NCBI RefSeq assembly: GCF_030823375.1
Contig: NZ_JAUSXB010000001.1
Location: forward strand, 2,294,001-2,358,000
DNA: 64,000 nt
Source of the DNA: Pseudarthrobacter siccitolerans
GTDB lineage: Bacteria > Actinomycetota > Actinomycetes > Actinomycetales > Micrococcaceae
Direction: 5' to 3'
The notes under the pieces are model-generated. The model saw only the letters and a list, made by a program, of their open reading frames with translations, had not been told where the DNA came from and ran no database searches. Position 1 is the first letter of the stretch. Each line of letters begins with the position of its first letter. The translations under genes and the position numbers were made by a program. Positions 43,044-52,478 of the stretch are shown one piece after another.

Positions 43044-46000
43044 GCTTGGCCCCTCGAGGTGGTCTCGGCCGGGACGCCTTCCGGCTCCCCGTCACTGGCG
43101 GGCACATCCGCAGGTGCGCTCGCGGCGAAGTCCTGCTCGTCGTCGGGCACGTCGCCGGCGGGATCGGCGAAACGCTCTTCAAAGTGCTCGTCGATCTCGG
43201 CCCCGAGGCTCCGCAGGACGTCCAGCACCAGGCCCACCACCACGATGTACACGCCGATGTCGAAGATGGTGGAGGTGACGAATTTGATGTCGCCGAACAC
43301 CGGCAGCCAGAGTTCGATGATGGCCGTCTGGAACACCTGTCCGCCCAAAAGCAACGGCACCGCACCGGAGGCGGCTGCCACTGCCAGCCCGATCCCCAGC
43401 AGGGCACCGGCGCTGACAGGAGTGGCTTCCCGAAGTTCGAACCGCCCGCCCGCCAGGTACCGGATGGTCAGGGCCAGTCCTGCCGTCAGGCCGCCGGCAA
43501 AACCGCCGCCGGGCAGGTTGTGTCCCGCCAGCAGGAGGTAGAGCGAGAAGATGATCATGGAGTGGAAAACCAGCCGGGTGACCACCTCGAAGATGATGGA
43601 GCGCCGTTCCGGGGCCAGGGTGCGGCCTGCAACGATCCACGCATCGCGGGCTGAGGCGGCGAACTTCCGGCTGACCGCAAGCGCAGCGGCGTCCCGCGTA
43701 CCGGGGTCGATTCCCCTGAGTCGGCCCACGGTGCCTGCGGCGACGGTGGCGGAGTTCCTGATCCGGTCGCCGCGGCCGCGGACGAAGATCAGGCTGGCCA
43801 CACCCGTGGCTGCCAGTGCCAGGACGCTGATCTCGCCGAACGTGTCCCAGGCGCGGATGTCCACGAGCGTCACGTTGACGATGTTCAATCCGCCGCCGCC
43901 CTCGTAGGCGAGGCGCGGGAACTCCAGGGACACCGGCGTCGCGATCCGTGCGCCCATGGCCTGGATCGCGGCGAAGACCATGGTGACGCCGAAGGCCAAC
44001 CCGATGATCACACGCACCGCGCGGTACTTGCCGCCGGTGCGGTCCCGCAGTTCGGGGGGCAGGCTGCGCATCGCCAGGACGAAGGCCACCAGGATGATGG
44101 TCTCCACCAGCATTTGGGTCAGGGCCAGGTCCGGGGCGCCCTGCAGCGCAAACATCAGGGCGATGCCGTAGCCGGTGACCGAAACCATGAGGACGGCCAG
44201 GAACCGCTTGTTCGCTTTGACGGCGGCCAGGGCACCGATCACGATGCCCGCACCCACCACCAGCTGGATCGGGGAGCCCGGATCAAGCAGGTAAATCCCG
44301 TCCGGGAGGGGCTTGCCTGCCAGCAGGATGGCCGAGAGCGGCAGCACAAAGGCGACGCTCAGGATGACGGCAAGGTAGTAGTACAGCGAACCGCGCTGGG
44401 TGCGGCCGGTGATCCATACCGCCACGTCATCCAGCGCACCGATGGTCAGCTGGTAGGCCTTGTCCGCGTCCACCCACGGCGGCACCAGCGACTGGACCCG
44501 CGCCACGGCGTTGCGGCCGAAGTACATTGCCAGGCCCAGCGCGAAGGTGAGGGCCGTCAGTCCCAGTGCCGGGGTGAAGCCATGCCACAGTGCGAGGTGG
44601 CCGGCCTGTCCGGGTGCGGTGCCGGCGTCGGACGGGGTGGAGGCAAACAGCGCCGCATACGGCTGAATCCACGCGTCAACGGGGACCGGCCAGAGGCCGT
44701 AAACGATGGTCAGGAGGCTGAGGATGGCGGGCGCGGCCAGGAAGGAAGGGCTGATGGCCTTGAAGGGGGTGCGTTCCACGCCGGGCTTGGTGGCGAATGC
44801 ACCCCACATAAAGCGGGCGCTGTACGCGAAGGTGAGGACGGATCCCAGGACCAGTCCGGCCAGGACCACCGTCCCCCACGCGCCGGCTTCGGGGTTACCG
44901 GCGTGGTGGACAAACGCCTCCAGCACCGATTCCTTGGCCACAAACCCGCCCAGGAGCGGAACACCGGCCATGGAAGCTGCACCAATCGCGGCCACGATGC
45001 CCAAGGCGCGCGAGGACCGGAAGACCCCGGACAGCTTGGTGACATCGCGGGTGCCCGACTGGTGGTCGATGATGCCCACCACCAGGAACAGCGTGGCTTT
45101 GAACAGGCCATGGGCCAGCAGCATCGCCAGGCCGGCGAGGGCCGCATCCGGCGTGCCGAGCCCCACCACCATGGTGAGGAAACCGAGCTGGCTGACCGTG
45201 CCATACGCGAGGATGAGCTTGATGTCGGTCTGGCGCAGCGCCCGGTAGCCGCCCACCAGCATCGTCGCCAGCCCGAGGCCCAGCACCACCGGCTGCCAGT
45301 AGGACGTCCCGGCGAAGCCCGGTGCCAGCCTTGCCACCAGGTAAATGCCCGCTTTGACCATCGCCGCGGCGTGCAGGTAAGCGCTCACCGGCGTGGGCGC
45401 GGCCATGGCTCCGGGAAGCCAGAAATGGAAGGGGACCAGCGCGGATTTGGTGATGGCGCCCACCAGGATAAGGACGACGGCGCCACTCACCATCGCTGCG
45501 GACGTCCCGTTCACCAGGTCGGGGGCCTGCTGGAGGATGGCCGAGATCCGGTAGGAACCGGCGGCCTGCCCCAGCATGATGAGGCCCACCAGCATGGCAA
45601 GGCCCCCCGCGGTGGTAACCATGAGCGCCTGCAGCGCCGACCGCCGGGCTGCCAGCCTGGTGCGGGCGAAACCGATCAGGAGGTAGGACAGGATGGTGGT
45701 GAGTTCCCAGAAGATGAACAGCAGCAGCAGGTCGTCCGCCACGACGAGGCCGAACATGGCGCCGGCGAATGCCAGGAGCTGCGCACCAAAGCCGCCGAGG
45801 TCCTCGTCCTTTTCCTTGAAGTACCGCGCGCAGTACACCAGCACCAGTGAGCCGACGCCCAGCACCAGGAGGGACATCACCCAGGCAAGTGCATCCATCC
45901 GGAAGGCGAGCTCGAGCTGGAGGCCCGGGATCCACGGGACCACTTCGGCTACCGCGCCGTCACTCGAATAGACGGGAGCGTGCTGGAACAGGAGCCAGGC

Positions 46001-46114
46001 AAAGGATGCCGCGGGAACAGCGGCCAGGATGTAGAAAGCGTTGCGGCCCCAAGCCCTGAAGAAGAACGGCGCCAGCACAGCCACCGTAAAGTGCACGGCA
46101 AGGACTGTGATCAC
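43040..46114 (-). CDS. mnhA: MnhA/MnhB fused Na+/H+ antiporter subunit A
   Basis: A 1024-residue membrane subunit. The ND5-like part has VADDLLLLFIFWELTTILSYLLIGF, KSALVPFHFWLPGAMAAPTPVSAYLHAAAMVKAGIYLVARL. After about residue 770 the MrpA C-terminal and MrpB-like domain follow (GAPDLALTQMLVETIILVAFVLAMR; HNLPGGGFAGGLTAGLALTIRYLAGG), so no separate mnhB is needed. GTG 46114 is chosen because GGAG lies 7 nt upstream and the first helix starts there; the longer open frame up to 46474 has no membrane or family features. It is the first gene of the six-gene operon. Confidence 0.93.
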   Translation of the reverse strand: MITVLAVHFTVAVLAPFFFRAWGRNAFYILAAVPAASFAWLLFQHAPVYSSDGAVAEVVPWIPGLQLELAFRMDALAWVMSLLVLGVGSLVLVYCARYFKEKDEDLGGFGAQLLAFAGAMFGLVVADDLLLLFIFWELTTILSYLLIGFARTRLAARRSALQALMVTTAGGLAMLVGLIMLGQAAGSYRISAILQQAPDLVNGTSAAMVSGAVVLILVGAITKSALVPFHFWLPGAMAAPTPVSAYLHAAAMVKAGIYLVARLAPGFAGTSYWQPVVLGLGLATMLVGGYRALRQTDIKLILAYGTVSQLGFLTMVVGLGTPDAALAGLAMLLAHGLFKATLFLVVGIIDHQSGTRDVTKLSGVFRSSRALGIVAAIGAASMAGVPLLGGFVAKESVLEAFVHHAGNPEAGAWGTVVLAGLVLGSVLTFAYSARFMWGAFATKPGVERTPFKAISPSFLAAPAILSLLTIVYGLWPVPVDAWIQPYAALFASTPSDAGTAPGQAGHLALWHGFTPALGLTALTFALGLAMYFGRNAVARVQSLVPPWVDADKAYQLTIGALDDVAVWITGRTQRGSLYYYLAVILSVAFVLPLSAILLAGKPLPDGIYLLDPGSPIQLVVGAGIVIGALAAVKANKRFLAVLMVSVTGYGIALMFALQGAPDLALTQMLVETIILVAFVLAMRSLPPELRDRTGGKYRAVRVIIGLAFGVTMVFAAIQAMGARIATPVSLEFPRLAYEGGGGLNIVNVTLVDIRAWDTFGEISVLALAATGVASLIFVRGRGDRIRNSATVAAGTVGRLRGIDPGTRDAAALAVSRKFAASARDAWIVAGRTLAPERRSIIFEVVTRLVFHSMIIFSLYLLLAGHNLPGGGFAGGLTAGLALTIRYLAGGRFELREATPVSAGALLGIGLAVAAASGAVPLLLGGQVFQTAIIELWLPVFGDIKFVTSTIFDIGVYIVVVGLVLDVLRSLGAEIDEHFEERFADPAGDVPDDEQDFAASAPADVPASDGEPEGVPAETTSRGQA

Positions 46115-46296
46115 TGGTATCTCCGCAACGTCAGGGATTCGATTGTCAAAAGTTGGAGCAGGCGGTTTATTCGTTAGGTCCGGGAGCGCCCAGTTTATCA
46201 AGGCTTCTGTACCCATTCTTCTCCCGCTGCTGTATCCTCCCGCCGCTTTCCCCGGTGTCATGGGCCGGAGCTCCGCCTTCTGTTCGCCATCGGCGG

Positions 46297-46312
46297 ATAC
46301 GATGCATCGTAT
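46297..46312 (+). promoter_or_regulatory. 16-bp perfect palindrome over the MFS start
   Basis: ATACGATGCATCGTAT (46297-46312) is perfectly self-complementary and ends inside the start codon of the MFS gene. It also contains the TACGAT box 7 nt before the ATG. A dimeric regulator bound here would block the start of transcription and translation. No regulator gene is next to it. Confidence 0.8.
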
Positions 46313-47714
46313 GAACAGCGCCAGCGCTCCCGGGGCAACGCAGCCTTCCTCAGAACTTGAATCGGGGAACCGGGCCACCAGCAAGGGCCGCGTCCTCGCC
46401 TGGGCTTCCTGGGACTGGGGCTCGGCCGCCTTCAACGCGGTGATGACCACCTTCGTCTTCACGGTGTACCTCACCTCGAACGCGTTCGGCGGCGAGGATC
46501 AGGCCTCGGCGGTCCTTGGCGGTGCGCTGGCCATCGCGGGTTTCGCCATCGCCTTGCTCGCTCCGGTCACCGGCCAGCGCTCGGACGCCGGCGGCCGGCG
46601 CAAGCTGTGGCTCGGAGTCAACACGGCCGTCGTCGCCATCCTGACAGCCCTGTGCTTCTTTGTGTTCCCCCGGCCAGAGTTCCTCCTCCTGGGGGTGTCG
46701 CTCATCGCCCTGGGCAACGTATTCTTCGAGTTTGCCGGCGTGAACTACAACGCCATGCTGGCCCAGATTTCCACGCCCCGGAACATCGGCAAGGTCAGCG
46801 GGCTGGGCTGGGGAGCCGGGTACCTGGGCGGAATTGTGGCACTGCTGATCGTCCTGCAGCTGTTCGTCCAGCCCAGCTTCGAATGGTTCGGAGCCTCCAC
46901 CCAGGACAGCCTGAATATCCGGCTTGTCGCTGTTTTCTCCGCCGCCTGGTTCTTCGTCTTCGCCCTGCCTGTGCTGTTCGCTGTTCCCGAACTGCCCAAA
47001 ACACCCCAAGCCCAACGGCTGGGGATGGTGGCCAGCTATGGGCTGCTGCTCCGGCGGATCAAGGCGATCTACGCCACGAGCCCGCACACCATTTACTTCC
47101 TGCTGGCCAGCGCTGTTTTCCGTGACGGACTGGCAGCGGTGTTTACCTTCGGCGGAATCATCGCCGCAGGCACCTTCGGCTTTGAGCTGTCGCAGGTCAT
47201 CTTCTTCGCCATCTTTGGGAATGTGGTGGCGGCTGTCGGCGCCCTAATTGGGGGCTTCCTCGACGACAAGGTGGGGCCCAAGGCAGTCATCCTCGGGTCC
47301 TTGGTGGGACTCCTGATCGCCGGGACCGTCATCCTGGTGCTGGGCAACGGCGAGTATTCCTTCTTCGGCATGGACTGGCAGGGATCCACCACCTTCTGGG
47401 TGTTCGGGCTCTTCCTCTGCCTCTTCGTCGGGCCGGCGCAATCCTCGTCCCGCGCCTACCTGGCGCGCCTTGCCCCGGACGGCGAGTCCGGCGAGCTCTT
47501 CGGGCTCTATGCCACCACCGGCCGCGCCGTAAGTTTCCTGGCACCGGCCCTGTTTACCCTCTGCATCACCGTGGCCACGCCGCTGGTGGCACCGGGCGAG
47601 GCCCAGCGCTGGGGGATCCTCGGAATCATGGTGGTGCTCCTGGCCGGACTCCTGGTCCTGCTGCCGGTGAAGTCCCCGGACAAGGCCCCCATCGCGGTGG
47701 TCCCGGCCGCCTGA
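46311..47714 (+). CDS. UMF1/Atg22-family MFS transporter
   Basis: A 467-residue transporter with about 12 helices. The N-terminal motif VLAWASWDWGSAAFNAVMTTFVFTVYL and the loop RSDAGGRRKLWLG are typical of the UMF1 (Atg22-like) group; GNVFFEFAGVNYNAMLAQISTPRNIGKVSGLGWGAGYLGGI is the family block. The substrate is unknown; amino-acid efflux is known for yeast Atg22. The start is ATG 46311 inside a palindrome, with ATG 46302 as an option. It is divergent from the mrp operon. Confidence 0.9.
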   Translation: MNSASAPGATQPSSELESGNRATSKGRVLAWASWDWGSAAFNAVMTTFVFTVYLTSNAFGGEDQASAVLGGALAIAGFAIALLAPVTGQRSDAGGRRKLWLGVNTAVVAILTALCFFVFPRPEFLLLGVSLIALGNVFFEFAGVNYNAMLAQISTPRNIGKVSGLGWGAGYLGGIVALLIVLQLFVQPSFEWFGASTQDSLNIRLVAVFSAAWFFVFALPVLFAVPELPKTPQAQRLGMVASYGLLLRRIKAIYATSPHTIYFLLASAVFRDGLAAVFTFGGIIAAGTFGFELSQVIFFAIFGNVVAAVGALIGGFLDDKVGPKAVILGSLVGLLIAGTVILVLGNGEYSFFGMDWQGSTTFWVFGLFLCLFVGPAQSSSRAYLARLAPDGESGELFGLYATTGRAVSFLAPALFTLCITVATPLVAPGEAQRWGILGIMVVLLAGLLVLLPVKSPDKAPIAVVPAA

Positions 47715-47836
47715 TACCTTCCTGGTCCCGGGCTTGTCCTCCCGATGGCTACCGTCCTGCAATCCCGTCCAACGCTTTCCCGGCGGACTTGTTGGCGCCC
47801 CCACCACATCGGCGCCGGCCAGACTAGGCTGGAATC

Positions 47837-48319
47837 ATGAACGTGGATGAGACGGACCTTCCGGGCCTCGGCCGGCGGAAGGATTTTATGACGGCTTCCG
47901 GCCGCCGGATCGGCGTCGTGGAGCTGCGGGAAGGCCAGACGGAACTCATCGTTTCCACCTGGGATGATCCCGATACCTGCCAGGCGTCAATCCCCTTGAC
48001 TTCGGATGAAGCAGCAACCCTCGGCAACCTGCTGGGCGGGCAGCACCTGGCCATGAAGCTGACGGAGGAACACAAGGATGTTCCCGGCATCGTCACCCGG
48101 CAGTTTTCCATCGCTCCGGGCTCCCCGTTCCAGAACCAGCCCATGGGGAAGGCCTGCATCCGTACCCGCTGCGGCGTTTCCATCGTGGCGATCATGCGCG
48201 AAGGTGAGGTGCTCCCTTCGCCGGGACCAGACGTCGTACTTCACACCGGTGATCTGCTTGTTGCTGTAGGCACGCAGGAAGGCCTCGATTCGGCGGCCGA
48301 TATCCTTCGCAACGGATAA
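47837..48319 (+). CDS. KhtT-like K+/H+ antiporter regulatory subunit
   Basis: A 160-residue cytoplasmic subunit. The N-terminal half is the KhtT-type domain (DLPGLGRRKDFMTASGRRIGVVELREG) and the C-terminal half is a TrkA-C-like domain (MGKACIRTRCGVSIVAIMREGEVLPSPGPDVVLHTGDLLVAVGTQEGLD). It gates the antiporter encoded right after it. TAGGCT lies exactly 6 nt upstream of the ATG. There are 5 nt between its stop and the next start. Confidence 0.92.
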   Translation: MNVDETDLPGLGRRKDFMTASGRRIGVVELREGQTELIVSTWDDPDTCQASIPLTSDEAATLGNLLGGQHLAMKLTEEHKDVPGIVTRQFSIAPGSPFQNQPMGKACIRTRCGVSIVAIMREGEVLPSPGPDVVLHTGDLLVAVGTQEGLDSAADILRNG

Positions 48320-48324
48320 ACGCC

Positions 48325-49506
48325 ATGGACCCGTTGGCCCTGACCCTCATCGAGCTGGGGGCCGTTGTGTTCTGCCTCGGCCTTTTGGCCAGGCTGGCCG
48401 GACGGATCGGAATGTCGCCCATCCCGCTTTACCTGTTAGGCGGGCTGGCCTTCGGTGCCGGCGGGATCGTCAAGCTCGAAGGTATGCACGAGTTTGCCCA
48501 CCTCTCCGGGGAAATCGGCGTTATCCTGCTGCTTCTTATGCTCGGCCTGGAATATACAGCTGCCGAGCTTTTCACTGGCCTGCGCCGCTCCTGGCAGGCC
48601 GGCGTCCTGGATCTGGTCCTGAACTTCCTCCCGGGCGCCGCCCTTGCGCTGATGCTTGGCTGGGGCGGCGTGGGGGCCATGGTGATGGGCGGCGTCACCT
48701 ACATCTCCTCATCAGGAATCGCGGCCAAGGTCATCACCGACCTGGGCCGGCTGGGTAACCGCGAGACGCCAGTGGTGCTGTCCATCCTCGTGTTCGAAGA
48801 CCTGGCCATGGCCGTCTACCTGCCCATCCTCACGGCTACGCTGGCCGGTGTAAGTTTCCTCGGCGGGCTGACGACAGTGGGTATTGCGCTGGCTGTGGTG
48901 AGCCTGGTGCTGATGGTGGCGCTGAAGCATGGGCACCACGTCTCAAAAGCCGTGCACAGCGAAAACTCGGAAGTCTTCCTCCTGAACGTCCTGGGTGCGG
49001 CGCTGCTGGTGGCAGGCGTGGCATCGGCAATGCAGGTGTCCGCGGCAGTAGGGGCCTTTATGCTTGGCATCGCCATTTCGGGCGCCACAGCCCACAACGC
49101 AACCCGTATCCTGGAGCCGCTCAGGGACCTCTTTGCCGCCATCTTCTTTGTGGCATTCGGCCTGAACACCGATCCCACGTCCATCCCGCCGGTTCTGGGC
49201 TGGGCGCTGGTGCTGGCCGTCATGACCGCGGTCACCAAAATGGTCACCGGCATCTGGGCTGCGAAGGGTGCCGGTATTGCACGCCCGGGGCGCCTCCGTG
49301 CCGGAGCGACGCTCATAGCCCGCGGCGAATTCTCCATAGTGATTGCCGGACTCGCGGTGGCGTCCGGCGCGGTCACTGACGAGCTCGCGGCGCTGGCTAC
49401 CGCCTATGTGCTCCTGATGGCGGTCATCGGTCCGCTCGCCGCCCGCTACGTGGAACCGCTCGTCAAGCCGTTGCTGCGGCCCGTGGGCGTCGCTGCGAAA
49501 GCCTAG
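48325..49506 (+). CDS. CPA2-family cation:proton antiporter (KhtU-like)
   Basis: A 393-residue membrane protein with about 12 helices. FCLGLLARLAGRIGMSPIPLYLLGGLAFG at the N-terminus, LLMLGLEYTAAELF, GGVTYISSSGIAAKVI and LVFEDLAMAVYLP are the Na+/H+-exchanger-family motifs. With the KhtT-like subunit before it, it is probably a K+ (or NH4+)/H+ antiporter that protects from alkaline pH or high K+. The upstream Mrp operon serves Na+/H+ exchange. Confidence 0.92.
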   Translation: MDPLALTLIELGAVVFCLGLLARLAGRIGMSPIPLYLLGGLAFGAGGIVKLEGMHEFAHLSGEIGVILLLLMLGLEYTAAELFTGLRRSWQAGVLDLVLNFLPGAALALMLGWGGVGAMVMGGVTYISSSGIAAKVITDLGRLGNRETPVVLSILVFEDLAMAVYLPILTATLAGVSFLGGLTTVGIALAVVSLVLMVALKHGHHVSKAVHSENSEVFLLNVLGAALLVAGVASAMQVSAAVGAFMLGIAISGATAHNATRILEPLRDLFAAIFFVAFGLNTDPTSIPPVLGWALVLAVMTAVTKMVTGIWAAKGAGIARPGRLRAGATLIARGEFSIVIAGLAVASGAVTDELAALATAYVLLMAVIGPLAARYVEPLVKPLLRPVGVAAKA

Positions 49507-49520
49507 GTAGCCGTGCGGTA

Positions 49521-50096
49521 CTAGATGGCCGTGCGGTGGAAGTTCAGGTGGCTGCGGCTGGCTGTGGGTCCCCGCTGGCCCTGGTAGCGGTTGCCGTAGT
49601 CGCCCTGGCCGTACGGGTACGCGGCCGCGGAGGTCAGGCGGAAGAAGCAGAGCTGGCCGATTTTCATGCCCGGCCACAGCTTGATGGGCAGCGTGGCCAT
49701 GTTGGAAAGTTCCAAGGTGACGTGCCCGGAGAAGCCGGGGTCGATGAACCCCGCAGTGGAGTGCGTCAGCAGGCCAAGCCGGCCCAGCGAGGACTTGCCT
49801 TCCAGCCGCGCGGCGATGTCATCCGGCAGGGTGACGGTCTCATAGGTTGAGCCGAGGACGAACTCGCCGGGGTGCAGGATGAACGGTTCATTCTGTTCCA
49901 CCTCCACCAGGCGCGTGAGTTCCGGCTGCTCTTCCGCAGGATCGATGTGCGCGTACTTGTGGTTGTCGAACAGGCGGAAAAATTTATCGATCCGCACATC
50001 CACGGACGACGGCTGGACCATCGCCGGATCGTACGGTTCAAGGACGATCCGCTGGGAGTCAATTTCGGCACGAATATCGCGGTCAGAGATCAGCAC
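49521..50096 (-). CDS. dcd: dCTP deaminase
   Basis: A 191-residue enzyme of the trimeric dUTPase fold. The active-site part [31 protein letters not shown] and the C-terminal [19 protein letters not shown] are conserved. It deaminates dCTP to dUTP; some actinobacterial forms go on to dUMP in one step, which I cannot tell here. It stands alone, divergent from the CAP gene. Confidence 0.95.
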   Translation of the reverse strand: MLISDRDIRAEIDSQRIVLEPYDPAMVQPSSVDVRIDKFFRLFDNHKYAHIDPAEEQPELTRLVEVEQNEPFILHPGEFVLGSTYETVTLPDDIAARLEGKSSLGRLGLLTHSTAGFIDPGFSGHVTLELSNMATLPIKLWPGMKIGQLCFFRLTSAAAYPYGQGDYGNRYQGQRGPTASRSHLNFHRTAI

Positions 50097-50229
50097 CGTC
50101 CCAAATTACCGTATCGGTTATCCACAGCCATATTCTTTCGTTGTTGCTGTCAACCTGTGGGGCTAATGTTGCCTCAGTGATTAAGGCGCCGGATGGTCTC
50201 CCGGATGGCCCAACAGAGCTGGGGATGTT

Positions 50230-51993
50230 GTGAATAAATTAGTGGCGCCCGCGTTTCTTGGCGTGCTCTGTTCGTTAGTGCTGGTCTCCTCGTCCGTGGG
50301 AGTCCTTCCCTCGCCGCTTGCGGCAAGCCAGTCTGCCGCGGCAGGCCCGCACAGTGTCACCCTGGGCCCGCCAACGGCCGACGGCGGCGGCGCCCGGGGC
50401 GACAGCTCAGTCCTGTCCCGGCTCACCCCGGCCGTGGATCCGGATATCAGGCCGGCCTCGCCGTCCAGTGCCGCAAGTGCGCCCGCTGCGCAGCAAGTCA
50501 CCGGACAGCAAGTTACCGGGCAACAAGTCACTGGACGGCAAGCGATCGGGCAGCCCACCACTGCTGGAGCCTCAACCGAGGCGCTGGTGCCACCTGCACC
50601 TGCCACAACGGCGTCTGCCTCCGCTTCCGAAGTTCCCTCGATCCCGGCGCTTTGGGCACCTGATGAAGAATTGGAGACGCCCTCACCCACCCGGCTTGCG
50701 GCTCCTGAATCCCTTTCCGCCATGCCTGCGCCGGAGGCCCTGGTCCCGGACAGCAATGCGGCAGCTATTCTCACGGTGTTCAACAGGATCAACGAATACC
50801 GGGTGTCCAAGGGCCTGAATCCGGTGAAGTACCACCCCACGGTGGCCGGCTTGGCGCAGGAGTGGTCAGACAGTATTGCCTCACGTGAGGTGATTGAGCA
50901 CCGCGCGAGCTTCTGGACTGACCCGCGTGCCATGAATCCCAACAACGGCGCCGGCGAAGTCATCGCCATCCGCACGGATCGGGACGCAGCCCAGCTGGTG
51001 GAATGGTGGAAAGGATCGCCCGGCCACAACGCAATGCTGCTCGATCCGCGTTTCAACGTGATGGGCGCTGGAATCTCCTACACCAACTCCACGTACCAGA
51101 TCTGGGGCGTGGTGAACTTCTTCGGCTACACCACCCTTCCCGCCGGCACCATCAACTCTCCAGGCGGTGCGGGATCCGGCGGTGCTTTCCCACTGCCCGC
51201 CCCCAGCATGTGTGATGCCCCCGCACGTCACATGCCGCCCACGCTGGATCTGTCCGCCGCCGCCATCAAGGGGCCGGGAGACTTGGCAACCGTTGATTCA
51301 TCCGGGCAACTTCTGGCCCGGGCAGCCAGCGGAGTACGCACCTTCGCCGCGGCCAGGGTCATCGGATCAGGCTTCGCGGGCGCAAAGGAGGTCTTCACCA
51401 CGGACTGGGACCGTGACGGCGCCTTCGATCTCCTGACGCAATGGACCAGCGGGGCCCTGACCCTGCACCGCGGCGTCGCCACCGGAGGCTTCCAGGCGCC
51501 GGTCACCCTCGGGAGCGGAGGATGGGACACGCTGACCCTCGCCGTGGGCGGCTGGTGCGCCAACAACAGGCTTCCCCAGATTCTTGCCCTCGACGGTGCC
51601 GGGAACCTTTACCTGTACCCGAACAGGGGCACCGGCGACCTCTACGAGCGCACGCTGGTCAGCGCCATAGGTGCCGCACAGAAGTTGTCCATGGTGGATT
51701 ACGACGCCGACGGGTTCCAGGATCTGCTGGCCCTTCGGGCGGACGGCTCGGTCCAGCTCCACCGCGGCTGGGGCACCACCGCGTTGCGGGCCGAGACCAG
51801 GCCCACCGTTGCCACCGGGTGGGGCGACGTCACCGGGATCCGGCCGCTCAAGGACGTCACGGCACTGAACTCCACGGGCCTTGCCCTGCGCCGGGCAAAC
51901 GACGTGGTGCAGTATTGGGACCTGACTTCGGGAAGCCTCGCGGCGCCGTCGAACATTCCCGGCCCCTGGACCGGGCAGCGGCTGGCACAGTAA
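50230..51993 (+). CDS. Secreted CAP/SCP-domain protein with FG-GAP repeats
   Basis: A 587-residue secreted protein starting at GTG. A signal peptide (residues 4-33, VAPAFLGVLCSLVLVSSSVGVLPSPLAA), then a disordered Ala/Pro/Ser region with QQVTG repeats, then a CAP domain (about 175-305: VFNRINEYRVSKGLNPVKYHPTVAGLAQEWSDSI, VIEHRASF, GEVIAI, YQIWGVVNFFGY). The C-terminal half contains FG-GAP/VCBS-like repeats (DWDRDGAFDLLTQWTSGALTLHRG, DYDADGFQDLLALRADGSVQLHRG), usually calcium-binding propeller blades. The role at the cell surface is unknown. Confidence 0.9.
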   Translation: MNKLVAPAFLGVLCSLVLVSSSVGVLPSPLAASQSAAAGPHSVTLGPPTADGGGARGDSSVLSRLTPAVDPDIRPASPSSAASAPAAQQVTGQQVTGQQVTGRQAIGQPTTAGASTEALVPPAPATTASASASEVPSIPALWAPDEELETPSPTRLAAPESLSAMPAPEALVPDSNAAAILTVFNRINEYRVSKGLNPVKYHPTVAGLAQEWSDSIASREVIEHRASFWTDPRAMNPNNGAGEVIAIRTDRDAAQLVEWWKGSPGHNAMLLDPRFNVMGAGISYTNSTYQIWGVVNFFGYTTLPAGTINSPGGAGSGGAFPLPAPSMCDAPARHMPPTLDLSAAAIKGPGDLATVDSSGQLLARAASGVRTFAAARVIGSGFAGAKEVFTTDWDRDGAFDLLTQWTSGALTLHRGVATGGFQAPVTLGSGGWDTLTLAVGGWCANNRLPQILALDGAGNLYLYPNRGTGDLYERTLVSAIGAAQKLSMVDYDADGFQDLLALRADGSVQLHRGWGTTALRAETRPTVATGWGDVTGIRPLKDVTALNSTGLALRRANDVVQYWDLTSGSLAAPSNIPGPWTGQRLAQ

Positions 51994-52016
51994 GGCCAGT
52001 GCCCGGTGCAGAACGG

Positions 52017-52478
52017 CTACGCCGCCGCCTGGAGCTCCATGATGTCATTGAGGCGCTCCAGCTGGGCCAACTCGGAGCAGAGGTTCCGTTGGGCCAGCCT
52101 GCTCAGGAACCCGAGCCGGTGAAGGAACCTGAGCCGGCCCTCCGGCTTGAATTCCAGGGCAAAGCGAACGCGTGTTCCTGAGGCTTCGGAGCTGAGGTAA
52201 TAGCCCCCTGTGCGGTGGCCCAGACCTGACGTGACCTGGAACTGGATTTCTGCCCCTGGCCTTGCCTCAGTGATTTCCAGGTCGGCAGGAATGCTGAGTC
52301 CGGACCGTCCTGCAATCATCTTCCGGTAGACAGCACCTTTGGTCCCGGCGGAACCCTGGATCAGCTTGACGCTGCGCACCCCGTCGCGCCACAGCGGAAG
52401 GTTGGTGGCGTCGAGCAGATACAGGTACACAGCCATGGCGTCACGCCGGATGAGGACCTCATGCTCTGCGAATGCCAT
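52017..52478 (-). CDS. SRPBCC-family (START-like) protein
   Basis: A 153-residue protein with the SRPBCC pattern: ATNLPLWRDGVRSVKLIQGSAGTKGAVYRKMIAG, then IPADLEITEARPGAEIQFQVTSGLGHRTGGYYLSSEASGTRVRFALEF, and a C-terminal amphipathic helix. It would bind a hydrophobic ligand. The ligand is unknown. Nothing in the next 230 nt to the tRNA looks like a gene. Confidence 0.87.
   Translation of the reverse strand: MAFAEHEVLIRRDAMAVYLYLLDATNLPLWRDGVRSVKLIQGSAGTKGAVYRKMIAGRSGLSIPADLEITEARPGAEIQFQVTSGLGHRTGGYYLSSEASGTRVRFALEFKPEGRLRFLHRLGFLSRLAQRNLCSELAQLERLNDIMELQAAA

Noticed and set aside
44114..45850. Long plus-strand open frame opposite mnhA
   Set aside because: The product is His/Gln/Gly-rich noise; mnhA on the other strand has conserved membrane motifs.
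46115..46474. Longer MnhA start
   Set aside because: The added 120 residues have no membrane segments or family likeness and would overlap the MFS promoter and start.
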